A stretch of DNA of 64,000 bases from Streptomyces sp. NBC_01237 (GCF_035917275.1 NZ_CP108508.1:2790001-2854000), one strand, 5' to 3'. Shown: positions 16,937-27,350, counted from the stretch's first letter. Program-made: numbers and translations. Notes: generated by a model not told the origin, from the sequence alone.

Positions 16937-18460
16937 TCAGCCCCTTCCCAGCAGCAGCCGGGCCTCGCCGACCGTGATCACGGATCCGGTCACCAGGACC
17001 CCGGCGCCCGCGTACTCCTCGTGCTCCTCGGCGAGGGTGATCGCCGCCTCCAGCGCGTCGTCCAGCCGGGGCTCGACCTGGACCCGGTCGTTGCCGAAGA
17101 CCTCGACGGCGATACCGGCCAGCTCGTCCGCGTCCATCGAGCGGGCGCTGGAATTCTGGGTGATCACGACCTCGGCGAAGATCGGCTCGAAGGCTTCGAG
17201 CAGCCCCCGCACGTCCTTGTCGCCGCTCGCCCCGACCACACCGATCAGCCGGGAGAAGCTGAACGCCTCGGAGATGCCGTCCGCCGCGGCGCGCGCACCG
17301 GCGGGGTTGTGGGCGGCGTCCAGGACGACGGTCGGGCTGGAGCGGACCACTTCGAGACGGCCCGGGGACAGCACCGAGGCGAAGGCCTTGCGGACCGCGT
17401 CGACGTCGAGCGTCCGGGCCTGCTCGGCACCGATGCCGAAGAACGCCTCGACCGCGGCGAGCGCCACCGCGGCGTTGTGCGCCTGGTGGGCCCCGTACAG
17501 CGGCAGGAAGATCTGGTCGTACTCGCCGCCGAGACCGCGCAGCGTCAGCAGCTGGCCGCCGACCGCGATCTCCCGGGAGCCGACACCGAACTCCATGCCC
17601 TCGCGGGCGACGGTGGCGTCCACCTCGACGGCCTTCTTCAGCATCACCTGCGCGGCGTCCACCGGCTGCTGCGCCAGGATGACCGTGGCGCCCTGCTTGA
17701 TGACCCCGGACTTCTCCCCGGCGATCTCGGCGGGCGTGTCGCCGAGCCGGTCGGTGTGGTCCAGCGAGATCGGGGTGACGACGGCGACCGTCGCGTCGAT
17801 CACGTTCGTCGCGTCCCAGGTGCCGCCCATGCCGACCTCGACCACCGCGACGTCGACCGGGGCGTCGGCGAAGGCCGCGTACGCCATGCCGGTCAGCACC
17901 TCGAAGAACGACAGGCGGTAGGGCTGCTGGGCGTCGACCATCTCGACGTACGGCTTGACGTCCTCGTACGTCTCGATGAAGCGCGCCGCCTCGATCGGGG
18001 CGCCGTCCAGGCTGATCCGCTCGGTGATCGACTGGACGTGCGGCGAGGTGTACCGGCCGGTGCGCAGCTCGAAGGCGTTCAGCAGGGCCTCGATCATGCG
18101 GGCCGTGCTGGTCTTGCCGTTGGTGCCGGTGATGTGGATGGAGGGGTACGCGCGCTGCGGCTCACCGAGCACGTCCATCAGTGCCGCGATGCGCGTCACC
18201 GAGGGTTCGAGCTTGGTCTCGCCCCAGCGGCCGGCGAGCTCCTGCTCCACGGCGTGCAGTGCCCTGTCGGTCTCGGGATCGGCCGGGCGGGTGGGGACGG
18301 TGTCGCCCAGGGGCGGTCCGGACTGGGTGCGCAGGGTGCGGCTCCCGGCCTCGATCACCGCCAGGTCGGGGTCGCGCTGGGTCGCTTCGTCGACGATCTC
18401 CTCGAAGGTGTCGTCGGACTCTGACGCGTCGTGCCGGTCTGAAGGGCGGGGCTCACTCAC
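16937..18460 (-). CDS. folC: Bifunctional dihydrofolate synthase / folylpolyglutamate synthase
   Basis: Protein of 507 aa of the Mur-ligase superfamily, adding glutamate to dihydropteroate and to folates. The P-loop GTNGKTST lies near residue 113, and the folylpolyglutamate synthase signature GMGGTWDATNVID and the HDAAHNP-like VLDAAHNPAGARAAADG motif are present. The first ~75 residues are an acidic, poorly conserved extension (MSEPRPSDRHDASESDDTF) ahead of the core; this extension is common in Streptomyces FolC. It is followed at 5 bp by the DUF4233 gene. Confidence 0.95.
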   Translation of the reverse strand: MSEPRPSDRHDASESDDTFEEIVDEATQRDPDLAVIEAGSRTLRTQSGPPLGDTVPTRPADPETDRALHAVEQELAGRWGETKLEPSVTRIAALMDVLGEPQRAYPSIHITGTNGKTSTARMIEALLNAFELRTGRYTSPHVQSITERISLDGAPIEAARFIETYEDVKPYVEMVDAQQPYRLSFFEVLTGMAYAAFADAPVDVAVVEVGMGGTWDATNVIDATVAVVTPISLDHTDRLGDTPAEIAGEKSGVIKQGATVILAQQPVDAAQVMLKKAVEVDATVAREGMEFGVGSREIAVGGQLLTLRGLGGEYDQIFLPLYGAHQAHNAAVALAAVEAFFGIGAEQARTLDVDAVRKAFASVLSPGRLEVVRSSPTVVLDAAHNPAGARAAADGISEAFSFSRLIGVVGASGDKDVRGLLEAFEPIFAEVVITQNSSARSMDADELAGIAVEVFGNDRVQVEPRLDDALEAAITLAEEHEEYAGAGVLVTGSVITVGEARLLLGRG

Positions 18461-18577
18461 GGGGCCAGTCTACGGATGGGCACGGACATCGCGCGCAGCG
18501 CCCGGCGGCCGGGGCGGATCGGCCGTTCGGAGCCGGTGCGCGCGGTGCGAAGCCGCGCGCTGCCGCATGGTGGAGGA

Positions 18578-19339
18578 GTGCGCCCCATCCCGCTGATCCT
18601 GATCGCGGCCCCGGACGGAGTCCATCCGGGGCTGGTCGGCGTGACCTCGGGCGAGGGCTACGAGACCCTGGTCGTGCACAGCGGCGAGAGCGCTCTGCGT
18701 GCCCTGTACAAGCATCGGCCGGACCTGCTGATCCTCAGCCTGCGGCTGGGCGGGCTCAGCCCCTGGGAGGTACTGAGCCGGGTACGGGACATGAGCGATC
18801 TGCCGATCGCGGTCGTGGACGGCTCCTTCGATGTGCGCGACGCCGTACGGGCGCTGAACTCCGGGGCCGACGACTATGTGACCGCCGAGGTGCCGCAGGC
18901 ACTGTACGAGCCGATGCTGCGGGCCCGGCTGCGGCGTGCGGCGGGCGGGGCGCCGGAGGTGATGCCCCTGGTCGAGGACGGCCGGCTCACGCTGGACCTC
19001 AGGGCGCACGAGGCGGTGCTGGACGGGCAGTGGCTCGATCTGACGCCGATCGAGTTCGCCCTGCTGACCGCGCTCGCCCGGCACGCCGGTCAGGTGCTGT
19101 CCGCCGATCAGCTGCTGCACATGGTGTGGGAGGTACCGCCCGGCAGCGATCCGGCACGGGTGAAGTACACCGTGCTGCGGCTGCGCCGGAAGATCGCCCG
19201 GACGACGGGTCGGCCCGCGCCGGTCGAGACCGTACGGGGCCTGGGCTACCGCTATCCGGCTCCCGAGGCTCCGCAGGCTCCGAAGGGGACGTCCACCGGG
19301 CCGTTGGGCCCGGACCGGCCCGGCCCGTCCGGGCCATAG
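18578..19339 (+). CDS. Orphan winged-helix response regulator with degenerate receiver
   Basis: Protein of ~253 aa. Residues ~1-120 have the receiver fold, but the key residues are missing. The acidic pair is replaced (LILIAAPDG), the phospho-accepting Asp position reads LLILSLRLGG (Ser), and the conserved Lys of the last strand is absent (DDYVTAEV). Residues ~130-230 are an OmpR/PhoB DNA-binding domain (LDLTPIEFALLTALARHAGQVLS, VKYTVLRLRRKI, VRGLGYRY). No histidine kinase is nearby. It therefore probably acts phosphorylation-independently. The start is taken as GTG 18578; GGAGG is only one base upstream, so the true start is uncertain. It is divergent from folC. Confidence 0.85.
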   Translation: MRPIPLILIAAPDGVHPGLVGVTSGEGYETLVVHSGESALRALYKHRPDLLILSLRLGGLSPWEVLSRVRDMSDLPIAVVDGSFDVRDAVRALNSGADDYVTAEVPQALYEPMLRARLRRAAGGAPEVMPLVEDGRLTLDLRAHEAVLDGQWLDLTPIEFALLTALARHAGQVLSADQLLHMVWEVPPGSDPARVKYTVLRLRRKIARTTGRPAPVETVRGLGYRYPAPEAPQAPKGTSTGPLGPDRPGPSGP

Positions 19340-19475
19340 GTCCCGGGACCAACTTCCCCATCCGTGCGCACCGGCGTCGCGCAACGTCGCCGCACCCCCC
19401 GTACACCCGCCGTGCAACCTGCGCCGCCGAGCCTGGGACTCCCCCGGCCGGGAACGGCGAAAGGAACGGCCCCCC

Positions 19476-20624
19476 ATGTCCCCCGAACTCTCCGAGCTGC
19501 CCGCGCGCTCCGTCGCCGTCGTCCTGGGCACCCGGCCCGAACTGGTCAAGCTCGCCCCCGTCATCCACCGCCTCGGTTCCTCGGCCCGGCTCATCCACAC
19601 CGGCCAGCACGGGGACGAGGCCATGTCGGGCCGGTTCGTCGCGGAACTGGGTCTGCCCGCACCGGAGCTCCTGCGCAGCGTCGGCGGCACCCCGCGCGCC
19701 GTCCAGATCGGCCGTTCGCTGGAACAGCTCGACGCGCTGTTCGGTGAGCACCCGCCCGCGGCCGTCGTCGTGCAGGGCGACACGAACGCCACGCTCGCGG
19801 GGGCGCTGGCCGCCAACGCACGGAACATTCCCCTCGTCCACGTCGAGGCCGGACTGCGCAGCAACGACCCGGCGATGCCCGAGGAACACAACCGCGTCCT
19901 CGTCGACTCGATCGCCGACGTCCTGTGCGCCGCCACCCCGGAGAACCGGGCGAACCTGCTGGCCGAGGGCATCGACCCGGCGCGCATCACCCTGACCGGC
20001 AACACCGTCGTCGAGGCGGTACGGCGCCATCTGCCCCCGGCCGAACGGCGCGGAGCCCTGCTGGCGCACCACGGACTGGAGCCGGACCACTACATCCTGG
20101 CGACCCTGCACCGGCCCGAGAACACCGACGACACCGCGACCCTGCGCACCGTCCTGGCCGAACTCGCCGCGCTGGCCACCGACGGCCTGCCGGTGCTGCT
20201 GCCCCTGCACCCGCGCACCCGCGCCCGTATCGAGGAAGCCGAGCTGGGCGGACTGCTGGACGGCATCACCGTGCTGGCCCCGCTGGGGTACGGGGAGTTC
20301 CTCGCCCTGGCCCGGCACACGGCGCTGCTGATCTCCGACTCCGGCGGCGTCCAGGAGGAGTGCACCGTCCTGGGCCGGCCGCTGATCGTGGTCCGCCGGT
20401 CGACCGAGCGCCCGGAGTCGATGGCCCACTTCGCCCACCTCGTGTCGCCGGGGCCGCAGATCGGCCGACTGGCCCGTCATCGCCTCGCCCAGGGCGCCCC
20501 CGGGCTGCGCCTGCTGGAGCGGACCCCCAGCCCGTACGGCGACGGCCTCGCCGCCCAGCGGATCGCGGCGCTCATCACCGGCCTCGTGCGGCCCGCCGCC
20601 CGCGACGCGGCACTCGCCGCCTGA
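19476..20624 (+). CDS. wecB: UDP-N-acetylglucosamine 2-epimerase (non-hydrolysing)
   Basis: Protein of 382 aa, the normal length for WecB/MnaA. It interconverts UDP-GlcNAc and UDP-ManNAc. Signatures are GTRPELVKLAPVIHRL (start of the first Rossmann domain), QGDTNATLAGALAA, HVEAGLRSNDP and the UDP-binding SDSGGVQEECTVLGRP. The start ATG has AAGGA 9 bases upstream. It is 38 bp ahead of the glycosyltransferase, in the same direction, which suggests the pair makes a ManNAc-containing polymer or glycan. Confidence 0.92.
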   Translation: MSPELSELPARSVAVVLGTRPELVKLAPVIHRLGSSARLIHTGQHGDEAMSGRFVAELGLPAPELLRSVGGTPRAVQIGRSLEQLDALFGEHPPAAVVVQGDTNATLAGALAANARNIPLVHVEAGLRSNDPAMPEEHNRVLVDSIADVLCAATPENRANLLAEGIDPARITLTGNTVVEAVRRHLPPAERRGALLAHHGLEPDHYILATLHRPENTDDTATLRTVLAELAALATDGLPVLLPLHPRTRARIEEAELGGLLDGITVLAPLGYGEFLALARHTALLISDSGGVQEECTVLGRPLIVVRRSTERPESMAHFAHLVSPGPQIGRLARHRLAQGAPGLRLLERTPSPYGDGLAAQRIAALITGLVRPAARDAALAA

Positions 20625-20662
20625 GAGCCCGTCCCCTTCCGCCCGACTCTTCGGAGCCTGTC

Positions 20663-22033
20663 GTGCCTGCCCCACTGACCACCGCACTTCTCGTCTATCC
20701 GTTCGCCCTCCTGCTCTGCTTCCTTCTCTACTGGGCGGGATCACGCCGCTCCTACCTGCGCCGCCGCCCCACCGCGCCCGGTGACCCGGCGCTGTTCGAC
20801 TGGCACTTCTTCGTCCCCTGCCGGGACGAGGAGGCCGTGGTGGGGACGACCGTGGCGCGACTGCGTGCCGGCTTCCCCGGCGCGGACGTCTGGGTGATCG
20901 ACGACGACAGCGACGACGCGACCGGCGAGATCGCCGCCGCGCTCGCCGCGGACGATCCGCGGGTGCATCTCGTCCGCCGCCGCCGCCCGGACGCCAGGAC
21001 CGGAAAGGGGGCCGCGCTCAACACCGCGTACGAACGGCTCGGGGAATTCCTCCCGGCGGGCACCGACCGCTCCCGGGTGATCGTCTGTGTGATCGACGCG
21101 GACGGACAGCTCGATCCGGGGGCCCTGGTCCCCGTCTCGGGTCCCGAGGCGCTGGGCGACCCGGAGACCGGCGGGGTGCAGGTGTCCGTACGGATGCGGA
21201 ACGCGGGCGAGCGCCGGCCGTTCCCGGAGCGCGGCCGCGCGGCCAACGCCCTGGGGCGGGTCCTCGTACGGGTGCAGGACATGGAGTTCGCCGTGTCGAA
21301 CACGGGGATGCAGCTGCTGCGCAACCGCACCGGTTCGACGGGGCTCGGCGGCAACGGCCAGTTCACCCGGCTGAGTGCCCTGGACCGGATCGCGACCGCC
21401 GAGCGCCGTCCCTGGCAGCGAGGCGCGCTGCTGGAGGACTACGAGCTGGGCCTCCACATGCTGCTCGCGGGATACCGCACCACGCATGTCGCCGACGCCC
21501 ACGTCACCCAGGAGGCGCTGCCGAGCGGGCGTCGGCTGCTCGCGCAGCGGACCCGCTGGGCGCAGGGCAATCTCCAGTGCGTGCGCTACGCGTCGCGGAT
21601 CGTCTCCTCCCGGCACATCCGGGGGCGCGGGGTGATGGAGACGCTCTACACCTTCGTCCAGCCGCTGGCGCATCTGCTGACACTGGCCCTCACGGTGGTG
21701 ATCCTCGCGTCGCCGGCCGTCGGGGCGGTGCGGGGCGACGGCGTGCACGAGCTGGAGGGTCTGCTGGTCCACTGGCCCGTGATGGTCGTCCTGGCCGTGG
21801 TGTCGGTGACGCCGTTCATCCTGTGGGGGCCGGTCTACCGCCGCGATCACGTGCCCGACGCGTCGTTCCTGAAGTCCCTGGTGTGGGGCGTGGCGCTGTG
21901 GCTGTACGCGTACCACCTGTTCATCGTCTCGGCCCGGGGCTTCGTCCGGATGCTCCGGGGGCGCAACGGCTGGGCGAAGACCCGCCGCAACGCGGAGCCG
22001 CTGATGGTCGGACCGGCCGCGCGGGAGACATAG
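20663..22033 (+). CDS. Membrane glycosyltransferase family 2 (processive type)
   Basis: Protein of 456 aa. One N-terminal membrane helix is followed by a GT2 catalytic domain and three or four C-terminal helices. Motifs are VPCRDEEAVVG, VIDDDSDD, the metal-binding DADG, LLEDYELGLHM (ED acceptor motif) and the QxxRW-type QRTRWAQGN of processive synthases such as NodC, BcsA and hyaluronan synthase. Its partner epimerase suggests UDP-ManNAc or UDP-GlcNAc as donor. The start is GTG 20663 with GGAG 7 bases upstream. Confidence 0.88.
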   Translation: MPAPLTTALLVYPFALLLCFLLYWAGSRRSYLRRRPTAPGDPALFDWHFFVPCRDEEAVVGTTVARLRAGFPGADVWVIDDDSDDATGEIAAALAADDPRVHLVRRRRPDARTGKGAALNTAYERLGEFLPAGTDRSRVIVCVIDADGQLDPGALVPVSGPEALGDPETGGVQVSVRMRNAGERRPFPERGRAANALGRVLVRVQDMEFAVSNTGMQLLRNRTGSTGLGGNGQFTRLSALDRIATAERRPWQRGALLEDYELGLHMLLAGYRTTHVADAHVTQEALPSGRRLLAQRTRWAQGNLQCVRYASRIVSSRHIRGRGVMETLYTFVQPLAHLLTLALTVVILASPAVGAVRGDGVHELEGLLVHWPVMVVLAVVSVTPFILWGPVYRRDHVPDASFLKSLVWGVALWLYAYHLFIVSARGFVRMLRGRNGWAKTRRNAEPLMVGPAARET

Positions 22034-22050
22034 AAGGTGCGCCGGGTACG

Positions 22051-22096
22051 GCGAAGCCCCCGCGCTCCCGGTCGGTCGGGCGTGCGGGGGCTTCGC
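22051..22096. terminator. Bidirectional terminator between glycosyltransferase and valS
   Basis: A 13-bp perfect inverted repeat (GCGAAGCCCCCGC at 22051-22063, complement at 22084-22096) with a 20-base loop lies between two convergent genes. It serves both strands. Confidence 0.85.
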
Positions 22097-22106
22097 TCTC
22101 AGGTCA

Positions 22107-24728
22107 TCATCCCTGCGGCAGGCTCGCCAGCTGGGCGGTGATCCGCTCGATGTCGGCCTCGGCCTTGGCCAGGCGCCCGCGGATCTTGTCGACCACGTTG
22201 TCCGGGGCCTTGGCCAGGAACGCCTCGTTGCCGAGCTTCCCGTTGGCCTGGGCCTTCTCCTTCCCGGCCGCCTCCAGGTCCTTCGTGAGGCGCTTGCGCT
22301 CGGCCGGGATGTCGATCGTGCCGGAGAGGTCGAGGGCGACCGTGGCCCCCGCGACGGGCAGGGTCGCGGTGGCGTGGAAGCCGTCCTCGGCGGGCTGGAG
22401 CCGCAGCAGCTGGCGGATGGCCGCCTCGTGCGGGGCGAGCGCCGTACCGGTCAGGGTGAGCCGGGCCGGGACCTTCTGGCCGGGCTGGAGGCCCTGGTCG
22501 GAGCGGAAGCGGCGGACCTCGGTGACGACCTGCTGGACGAGCTCGATCTCCTTCTCGGCCGCGTCGTCCCGGAAGCCGGAGTCGGCGGGCCAGTCGGCGA
22601 TGACGACGGATTCCCGGGTGGTGAGCGCGGTCCAGAGCGTCTCGGTGACGAACGGGACGATGGGGTGCAGCAGTCGCAGCATCACATCGAGGACCTCACC
22701 GAGGACCCGGCCGGAGACCTCGGCCTGCCTGCCGCCAGCGAAGAACGTGGTCTTGGAGAGCTCGACGTACCAGTCGAAGACCTCGTCCCACGCGAAGTGC
22801 CGCAGCGTCTCGCTGAGTTTGGCGAACTGGTAGTCGTCGTAGAACGCGTCGACTTCGGCGACGGTCTTGTTGAGCCGGGACAGGATCCAGCGGTCGGTCA
22901 CCGACATCTCGTCGGCGGACGGGAGATCGCCCTCGATCGTGGCGCCGTTCATCAGGGCGAAGCGGGTGGCGTTCCAGATCTTGTTGGCGAACTTCGCCGA
23001 GCCCTGGACCCACTCCTCACCGATCGGGACGTCGGTGCCCGGGTTGGCGCCGCGCGCCAGCGTGAAGCGCAGGGCGTCGGAGCCGTACTTGTCCATCCAG
23101 TCCAGCGGGTTGACCACATTGCCGAAGGACTTCGACATCTTCTTGCCGTGCTCGTCGCGGACCATGCCGTGCAGGACGATGGTCCCGAACGGCGGGACGC
23201 CGTCGTTGACGTACAGGCCGAACATCATCATCCGGGCGACCCAGAAGAAGAGGATGTCGTAGCCGGTGACCAGGACGGAGTTCGGATAGAACTTCGCGAG
23301 GCTGTCGGTCCGCTCCGGCCAGCCGAGCGTGGAGAACGGCCACAGGCCGGATGAGAACCAGGTGTCCAGGACATCGCTGTCCTGGGTCCAGCCCTCGCCC
23401 GTGGGCGCCTCGTCGTCCGGTCCGACGCAGACGACCTCGCCGTTCGGGCCGTACCAGACGGGGATGCGGTGGCCCCACCAGAGCTGGCGCGAGATCGTCC
23501 AGTCGTGGAGGTTGTCGACCCAGTCGAAGTACCGCTTCTCCATCTCCTGCGGGTGGATCTTGACGCTGCCGTCGCGGACGGCGTCACCGGCCGCCTTGGC
23601 GAGCGGGGCGACCTTGACCCACCACTGGAGGGAGAGGCGCGGCTCGATGGTGGTCTTGCAGCGCGAGCAGTGACCGACCGAGTGGACGTACGGCCGCTTC
23701 TCGGCGACGATCCGGCCCTCGGCGCGCAGCGCGGCGACGATGGCGGAGCGGGCTTCCATCCGGTCGAGGCCCTGGAAGGGGCCGGGGACCGTGATGACGG
23801 CGCGCTCGTCCATGACCGTGAGGAACGGCAGGTCGTGGCGCTTGCCGATCTCGAAGTCGTTCGGGTCGTGCGCGGGGGTCACCTTGACGGCACCGGTACC
23901 GAACTCGGGGTCGACGTGGTGGTCGGCGACGACCGGGATCGTACGGTCGGTGAGCGGCAGCTTGATCTGCTTGCCGACCAGGTGCCGGTAGCGCTCGTCG
24001 TCGGGGTGGACGGCGACGGCCGTGTCACCGAGCATCGTCTCGGCGCGGGTGGTGGCGACGACGATGGTGTCCTCGCCCTCGCCGTACTTCATGGAGACGA
24101 GCTCGCCGTCGTCGTCCTGGTACTCGACCTCGATGTCGGAGATCGCGGTCAGACAGCGGGGGCACCAGTTGATGATGCGCTCGGCGCGGTAGATCAGGCC
24201 GTCGTCGTACATCCGCTTGAAGACGGTCTGGACGGCCTTGGACAGGCCCTCGTCCATGGTGAAGCGCTCACGGGACCAGGCGACACCCTCGCCGAGGCGG
24301 CGCATCTGTCCCGCGATCTGGCCGCCGGACTCGTTCTTCCACTTCCAGACGCGCTCGACGAAGGCTTCGCGGCCCAGGTCGTGGCGGGACTTGCCCTCCT
24401 TGCCGAGCTCGCGCTCGACGACGTTCTGGGTGGCGATCCCGGCGTGGTCCATGCCGGGCTGGTACAGCGCCTCGAAGCCCTGCATGCGCTTGCGGCGGAC
24501 GAGGGCGTCGATCAGGGTGTGCTCGAAGGCGTGCCCCAGGTGGAGGCTTCCGGTGACGTTCGGCGGCGGGATGACGATGCTGTAGGGCGGCTTGTCGCTG
24601 TGTTCGTCCGCTTCGAAGTACCCGCGTTCTACCCAGCGCTCATACAGCTTCCCCTCTACATCGGCCGGCGCGTACTGGGTCGGCAGTTCGGGGTTGCTGG
24701 CTGGCTGCTGCTGAGTGTTCTCGGTCAC
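22107..24728 (-). CDS. valS: Valyl-tRNA synthetase
   Basis: Protein of 873 aa, a class I synthetase charging tRNA-Val. It has the HIGH-type motif [11 protein letters not shown] near residue 60, a long CP1 editing insertion, the KMSKS loop [11 protein letters not shown], an anticodon-binding domain and the C-terminal coiled coil ([20 protein letters not shown]) typical of ValS. The upstream gap carries a TACTGAA/TTCAGTA dyad at 24759-24781, but no T-box-like structure was seen. Confidence 0.97.
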   Translation of the reverse strand: MTENTQQQPASNPELPTQYAPADVEGKLYERWVERGYFEADEHSDKPPYSIVIPPPNVTGSLHLGHAFEHTLIDALVRRKRMQGFEALYQPGMDHAGIATQNVVERELGKEGKSRHDLGREAFVERVWKWKNESGGQIAGQMRRLGEGVAWSRERFTMDEGLSKAVQTVFKRMYDDGLIYRAERIINWCPRCLTAISDIEVEYQDDDGELVSMKYGEGEDTIVVATTRAETMLGDTAVAVHPDDERYRHLVGKQIKLPLTDRTIPVVADHHVDPEFGTGAVKVTPAHDPNDFEIGKRHDLPFLTVMDERAVITVPGPFQGLDRMEARSAIVAALRAEGRIVAEKRPYVHSVGHCSRCKTTIEPRLSLQWWVKVAPLAKAAGDAVRDGSVKIHPQEMEKRYFDWVDNLHDWTISRQLWWGHRIPVWYGPNGEVVCVGPDDEAPTGEGWTQDSDVLDTWFSSGLWPFSTLGWPERTDSLAKFYPNSVLVTGYDILFFWVARMMMFGLYVNDGVPPFGTIVLHGMVRDEHGKKMSKSFGNVVNPLDWMDKYGSDALRFTLARGANPGTDVPIGEEWVQGSAKFANKIWNATRFALMNGATIEGDLPSADEMSVTDRWILSRLNKTVAEVDAFYDDYQFAKLSETLRHFAWDEVFDWYVELSKTTFFAGGRQAEVSGRVLGEVLDVMLRLLHPIVPFVTETLWTALTTRESVVIADWPADSGFRDDAAEKEIELVQQVVTEVRRFRSDQGLQPGQKVPARLTLTGTALAPHEAAIRQLLRLQPAEDGFHATATLPVAGATVALDLSGTIDIPAERKRLTKDLEAAGKEKAQANGKLGNEAFLAKAPDNVVDKIRGRLAKAEADIERITAQLASLPQG

Positions 24729-24758
24729 GGGAGACAGTTTAGGGCCGTCACAGTCCCG

Positions 24759-24781
24759 TACTGAAACGGGATTGTTCAGTA
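24759..24781. promoter_or_regulatory. Short dyad in the valS / membrane protein divergent promoter
   Basis: TACTGAA at 24759-24765 and TTCAGTA at 24775-24781 form a perfect 7-bp dyad in the 138-bp gap between divergent genes. It is a possible regulator site; the binding protein is unknown. Confidence 0.35.
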
Positions 24782-24866
24782 ACGGTGTGATCCGCGATGC
24801 CCCATGTCAGCGCCGCTTCCGCCAGGATGTTCGGAACGCATAAGCATTTCTGGAGGGGACAGCGCA

Positions 24867-25862
24867 ATGAGCTACAACCAGCCGGGCCCATACGGTGGGC
24901 AGCCGCCGCAGGGCCAGCCCGGACCGTACGGACAGCAGCCGGGCCCGTACGGCGGCCAGCCGCCCCAGGGTCCGCCGCAGGGCCAGCCCGGCTACGGGTA
25001 CCCGCAGCAGGCCCCCCAGGGCGTTCCCCCGCAGCAGCCCCCGCAGGGCTACGGCTACCCGCAGGCCCAGCAGCCGGGCCCGTACGGCCAGCAGCCGCCC
25101 ACGCCCCCCTACGGTGGCCAGCAGGCATACGGCGGCCAGCCCCCGTTCCCCCCGGCGGCACCGAAGAAGAAGACCGGTCTGATCATCGGTGTGGCCGTCG
25201 TCGCACTGGCGGTCATCGCGGGCGGGGTGTACTTCCTCACCTCGGACGGCAGCTCCAGCAACAGTGACGTGGCCGACTCGACCAAGGGCTACAAGCTGAC
25301 GCCCCCGGACTCGGTGGACGACTACAAGAAGAACAGCCAGCAGTCGGCACCGTCCGGCCCCGTCACGGGCACGGAGAAGACCGAGGCCGAGGCCATGGGG
25401 ATCAAGAACCCCCAGAAGGCGGTCACCAGCTACGCCAGCGGGAGCAAGGACAACCCGCTGGCGCAGAAGGTGCTCTCCTTCCAGGGCAGGTGGGGCGAGG
25501 TCAGCGATCCCGCGAAGGTCGTCGACGGCTCCTTCAAGAACGCCGAGAAGGAGATGAAGCAGGGGGACAACGGCTCGACGTTCTCCCTGGTCGGCAGTCC
25601 CGAGAACGTCACACCGGCGGGCTTCAAGGGCGCGCTGATGAAGTGCCAGAGCATGAAGATGATCAATGCCAAGGGTGACGGCACGCCCGCCAACGGCCCG
25701 AAGGAAATGGTCATGCCGGTCTGCATCTGGGCCGACTACAGCACCATCGGAATCGTGGTGGGCCTGGACATCGGCGCGTCCGTGACCGGCAAGGCCATGC
25801 CGCAGGAGGACGTCGCCGCCCTCACCGCCAAGCTCTACAACACCTCGCGCACCAAGATCTGA
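24867..25862 (+). CDS. Pro/Gly/Gln-rich single-pass membrane protein
   Basis: Protein of 331 aa of unknown function. Residues 1-~100 are a cytoplasmic disordered region of repeated QPGPYGQQP / GGQPPQGQPGYGYPQ units. A KKK stop-transfer and one membrane helix (TGLIIGVAVVALAVIAGGVYFL) follow. A ~205-residue extracellular domain comes next, with a Ser/Lys-rich linker and two Cys (LMKCQSM, MPVCIW) that could form a disulphide. This architecture is very common in Streptomyces. The start ATG 24867 has the strong site TGGAGGGG. The reading from 24804 adds unrelated sequence. Confidence 0.85.
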   Translation: MSYNQPGPYGGQPPQGQPGPYGQQPGPYGGQPPQGPPQGQPGYGYPQQAPQGVPPQQPPQGYGYPQAQQPGPYGQQPPTPPYGGQQAYGGQPPFPPAAPKKKTGLIIGVAVVALAVIAGGVYFLTSDGSSSNSDVADSTKGYKLTPPDSVDDYKKNSQQSAPSGPVTGTEKTEAEAMGIKNPQKAVTSYASGSKDNPLAQKVLSFQGRWGEVSDPAKVVDGSFKNAEKEMKQGDNGSTFSLVGSPENVTPAGFKGALMKCQSMKMINAKGDGTPANGPKEMVMPVCIWADYSTIGIVVGLDIGASVTGKAMPQEDVAALTAKLYNTSRTKI

Positions 25863-25894
25863 TCCCGCGTCACCACGCGGCACCGCACAACAAC

Positions 25895-25933
25895 GAAGGG
25901 GCGCCCGCCGGTTGACCGGCCGGGCGCCCCTTC
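25895..25933. terminator. Bidirectional terminator downstream of clpX
   Basis: A perfect 13-bp stem (GAAGGGGCGCCCG, 25895-25907; complement 25921-25933) encloses a second small CCGG/CCGG stem. It lies between the convergent membrane protein gene and clpX. Confidence 0.85.
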
Positions 25934-25957
25934 GGCGTACCTCCTGGGCGACTTCCG

Positions 25958-27259
25958 CTACGCGGACTTCTCGTGGCGGCCGCCGCCGTCGTTCTTGCCG
26001 ATGGTGCGCGGCTCGCGCGGGACCAGCGTGGGGTTGACGTTGTTGCGGACGACGTCCGGGGTGATGACCACGCGGGCGACGTCCTTGCGGGACGGCACCT
26101 CGTACATCACGGACTGGAGGACTTCCTCCATGATGGCGCGCAGACCGCGTGCGCCCGTCTGGCGCAGGATCGCCTGGTCGGCGATGGCCTCCAGGGCCTC
26201 GCGCTCGAAGTCCAGCTCCACACCGTCGAGTTCGAACAGCCTTTGGTACTGCTTCACCAGGGCGTTGCGCGGCTCGACCAGGATCTGGAGCAGCGCTTCG
26301 CGGTCCAGGTTGTGCACCGAGGTCAGCACGGGAAGGCGGCCGATGAACTCGGGGATCATCCCGAACTTCACCAGGTCCTCCGGCATGACCTCCTGGAACT
26401 GGTCGCTCGCCTGGATCTCCAGCTTGGAACGGATCGTCGCGCCGAAGCCGATGCCCTTGGCGCCGGCCCGCGACTCGATGATCTTCTCCAGACCGGAGAA
26501 GGCACCGCCCACGATGAACAGCACGTTCGTCGTGTCGATCTGGATGAACTCCTGGTGCGGGTGCTTGCGTCCGCCCTGCGGCGGTACGGAGGCGGTGGTG
26601 CCCTCCAGGATCTTCAGCAGGGCCTGCTGGACACCCTCGCCGGAGACATCACGCGTGATCGACGGGTTCTCGCTCTTGCGGGCGACCTTGTCGATCTCGT
26701 CGATGTAGATGATCCCGGTCTCGGCCTTCTTGACGTCGTAGTCCGCCGCCTGGATCAGCTTGAGCAGGATGTTCTCGACGTCCTCACCGACATAGCCGGC
26801 CTCCGTCAGCGCCGTCGCGTCGGCGATGGCGAACGGGACGTTGAGCATGCGGGCCAGTGTCTGCGCGAGGAGCGTCTTGCCGGAACCGGTGGGGCCCAGC
26901 AGCAGGATGTTCGACTTGGCGAGCTCGATCGCGTCCTCGCGATTGGCGCCGCCGCCGTTCTCCCCGGCCTGGACCCGCTTGTAGTGGTTGTACACCGCGA
27001 CCGAGAGGGCCTTCTTCGCCGGCTCCTGCCCGACGACGTACCCCTCGAGGAACTCGTAGATCTCGCGAGGCTTGGGAAGCTCTTCCCAACGGACCTCGGA
27101 GGTCTCCGCGAGCTCCTCCTCGATGATCTCGTTGCAGAGATCGATGCACTCGTCGCAGATGTACACACCGGGTCCCGCGATGAGCTTCTTCACCTGCTTC
27201 TGGCTCTTTCCGCAGAACGAGCACTTGAGCAGGTCGCCGCCATCACCGATGCGTGCCAC
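25958..27259 (-). CDS. clpX: ATP-dependent Clp protease ATP-binding subunit ClpX
   Basis: Protein of 433 aa. An N-terminal C4 zinc finger ([13 protein letters not shown] and [11 protein letters not shown], residues 13-44) binds substrates and adaptors. The AAA+ module has Walker A GPTGSGKT, pore loop [11 protein letters not shown], Walker [11 protein letters not shown] and the LLKILEGT region; the ClpP-docking loop follows. It unfolds substrates for the ClpP1/ClpP2 peptidase encoded just upstream (27416-28796). The C-terminal tail ends GRHEKSA. Confidence 0.97.
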   Translation of the reverse strand: MARIGDGGDLLKCSFCGKSQKQVKKLIAGPGVYICDECIDLCNEIIEEELAETSEVRWEELPKPREIYEFLEGYVVGQEPAKKALSVAVYNHYKRVQAGENGGGANREDAIELAKSNILLLGPTGSGKTLLAQTLARMLNVPFAIADATALTEAGYVGEDVENILLKLIQAADYDVKKAETGIIYIDEIDKVARKSENPSITRDVSGEGVQQALLKILEGTTASVPPQGGRKHPHQEFIQIDTTNVLFIVGGAFSGLEKIIESRAGAKGIGFGATIRSKLEIQASDQFQEVMPEDLVKFGMIPEFIGRLPVLTSVHNLDREALLQILVEPRNALVKQYQRLFELDGVELDFEREALEAIADQAILRQTGARGLRAIMEEVLQSVMYEVPSRKDVARVVITPDVVRNNVNPTLVPREPRTIGKNDGGGRHEKSA

Positions 27260-27350
27260 GAGGTGCTTCCCCTTCGCCTGGGAGACGCCTGGTTCAGCGA
27301 CTCCTGGTGCCTCTATCCGACGGTACCTTGCCTAGCCCCCCGTTCGGGCC

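Noticed and set aside
24729..24866. T-box riboswitch upstream of valS
   Set aside because: No specifier stem, T-box sequence or antiterminator structure was found; the gap is short and shared with a divergent gene.
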